From Bacteroidetes bacterium QS_8_68_15 (lineage in GTDB: Bacteria; Bacteroidota; Rhodothermia; Rhodothermales; Salinibacteraceae), in contig PXTR01000017.1 in assembly GCA_003023245.1 (NCBI GenBank), forward strand, positions 1-14,498: a stretch of DNA of 14,498 bases, in the 5' to 3' direction. The translations under genes and the position numbers were made by a program. The notes below the pieces were generated by a model. The model made no database searches. It worked only from the letters and a program-made list of their open reading frames with translations, and had not been told where the DNA came from. Below are positions 13,662-14,498 of the stretch, one piece after another; the first letter of the stretch is position 1; every line of letters starts with the position of its first letter.

Positions 13662-13747
13662 CGCCGGCGTGCGTCGTTTCCAGCAACACCACGTCCAACC
13701 GTCAACTTTCAAACTGCCCTCTTCAATCCACAACCGCAACGCACCGC
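13662..13747 (+). repeat. CGCCGGCG core and CAA heptads before tadA
   Basis: A CGCCGGCG palindrome at 13662-13669, three bases after the deiminase stop, is followed by eight consecutive 7-base units from 13692 to 13747, five of which end in CAA (for example CCGTCAA, CTTTCAA). The last unit ends directly at the GTG start of tadA. It is the longest start-proximal heptad tract in the window. Confidence 0.7.
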
Positions 13748-14245
13748 GTGAGCCTCGACGCCCTGACCGAACCGGACCGCCGCTGGATGAAAAAAGCCCT
13801 CCGCGGAGCCGAACGCGCCTTCGAAGCCGGCGAAGTGCCCGTCGGCGCCGTCGTCGTGCAGCAGAAAGACGGGGACGGCGAAAGCAACGGGCGCCTCGTA
13901 GGGCGCGGGCAGAACCGCGTCGAAGCGCTCGACGACCCGACTGCCCACGCCGAGATGCTCGCCCTCACCGCCGCCACCGAGACGCTCGGCCGCCGCCGCC
14001 TGACGGACTGCACGCTCTACGTCACGCTCGAGCCGTGCCCGATGTGCGCCGGCGCGCTCGTGCAGGCGCGGCTGAGGCGGCTCGTCTTCGGTGCCTTCGA
14101 CGAAAAGGCCGGCGCCGCCTCCACGCTCTACCAGATCCCACAGGACGAGCGCCTGAACCACCGCGTCGAGGTCACCAGCGGGCTGGAGGAAGAGCGCGCC
14201 GCCGGGCTGCTCCAGGCGTTTTTCCGCGAGCAGCGGGCGTCGTGA
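13748..14245 (+). CDS. tadA: tRNA-specific adenosine deaminase
   Basis: TadA deaminates the wobble adenosine of tRNA-Arg(ACG) to inosine. The 165-residue protein carries the cytidine-deaminase-type zinc site: His67 and the catalytic Glu69 in TAHAEMLAL, and Cys97 and Cys100 in EPCPMCAGAL. It also has the family's N-terminal MKKALRGAERAFEAGEVPVGAVVV and the C-terminal LLQAFFREQR. An insertion QQKDGDGESNG (38-48) is longer than in E. coli TadA. The GTG at 13748 gives a normal N-terminus; an ATG at codon 15 would remove a usual helix. A related guanine or cytosine deaminase is less likely given EPCPMCAGA and the C-terminal block. Confidence 0.92.
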   Translation: MSLDALTEPDRRWMKKALRGAERAFEAGEVPVGAVVVQQKDGDGESNGRLVGRGQNRVEALDDPTAHAEMLALTAATETLGRRRLTDCTLYVTLEPCPMCAGALVQARLRRLVFGAFDEKAGAASTLYQIPQDERLNHRVEVTSGLEEERAAGLLQAFFREQRAS

Positions 14246-14412
14246 CGGACTGCGTTGCGAGACGACGTTATCGGTTCAGCTCGCGCACCAACTCGTGGTG
14301 ATCGTAGAACCAGCGCTCTGCTCCACGCAACGACTCGTACAGCGTCGGCGTGTTGTCTACGGAAGTAAACGTGACGACTTTTCGCTCTATGCCTTTTTCG
14401 GTGTTGGGCCGA
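14246..14412. other. Gap after tadA, with a possible short leftward reading frame
   Basis: This 167-base stretch has lower G+C than its neighbours. On the minus strand a frame ending at 14268 encodes about 45 residues ending ESLRGAERWFYDHHELVRELNR, which looks protein-like but matches nothing I recognise. Its upstream part overlaps the transposase end in another frame, so it may be a remnant tail of a decayed gene rather than a complete one. Confidence 0.3.
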
Positions 14413-14498
14413 TTACGTGTTGTTGTAAGCGGGCGGTGGTACGGTTCTGAGCAGTTCTTCGACATTCCAAATGTGATCCGTTAGCTCGGCGGCCATTG
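14413..14498 (-). CDS. Transposase C-terminal end (partial at window edge)
   Basis: Reading in from the right edge on the minus strand, the frame gives MAAELTDHIWNVEELL followed by a short proline-rich end and a TAA at 14413-14415. The AAxLTDHxWxxEELL block is a common C-terminal ending of DDE transposases, especially in cyanobacterial and related insertion sequences. The body of the protein lies outside the window, so the IS family and whether it is intact cannot be judged. It is not part of the IS1-type element at 3097-3910. Confidence 0.6.
   Translation of the reverse strand, partial: MAAELTDHIWNVEELLRTVPPPAYNNT

Overview
The window is a G+C-rich (about two-thirds by eye) bacterial chromosome segment with mostly housekeeping genes. 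The threonine genes in the order thrA-thrB-thrC with a fused aspartokinase/homoserine dehydrogenase, the lack of convincing Shine-Dalgarno sequences, acidic proteins and repeated TTCAACC-type intergenic motifs suggest a high-GC member of the Bacteroidota/Rhodothermota (Salinibacter-Rhodothermus-like). That assignment is inference, not proof.

Layout. 1-226: 3' end of proA. 418-6342: the threonine region. thrA (aspartate to homoserine) is intact. An 814-bp IS1-family element (3097-3910, opposite strand, 8-bp target duplication) sits between thrA and thrB. thrB (homoserine kinase) is broken by a frame change and by a 99-bp exact copy of its own ATP-binding segment pasted into its 3' end. thrC is intact. 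As read here, the pathway lacks its middle enzyme. 6529-7332: a Gln-rich coiled-coil lipoprotein, convergent with a leftward group: queD-like 6-pyruvoyl-tetrahydropterin synthase, folE, a Uma2-family nuclease-fold protein and an AcuI/YhdH reductase (10289 down to 7404). 10490-14245: rightward genes for a HIT protein, coaE, a small membrane protein, an arginine deiminase and tadA. 14413-14498: C-terminal end of a transposase running off the window.

The most unusual feature lies between the genes. Most intergenic spaces carry short blocks with a 7-base period. They abut or overlap the stop codon of the upstream gene, end at or a few bases before the start codon of the downstream gene, or do both as two arms of an imperfect inverted repeat. 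The core word differs from gap to gap (CGTGA, TTCAAC, ATCG, GGCGA, GACGA) while the 7-base spacing is kept. One version, a CGCCGGCG core followed by TTCAAC heptads, recurs in front of folE, the arginine deiminase and tadA, and as an orphan copy upstream of coaE. One heptad array has been absorbed into the C-terminus of the arginine deiminase. No CRISPR, tRNA, rRNA, phage or defence island was seen.
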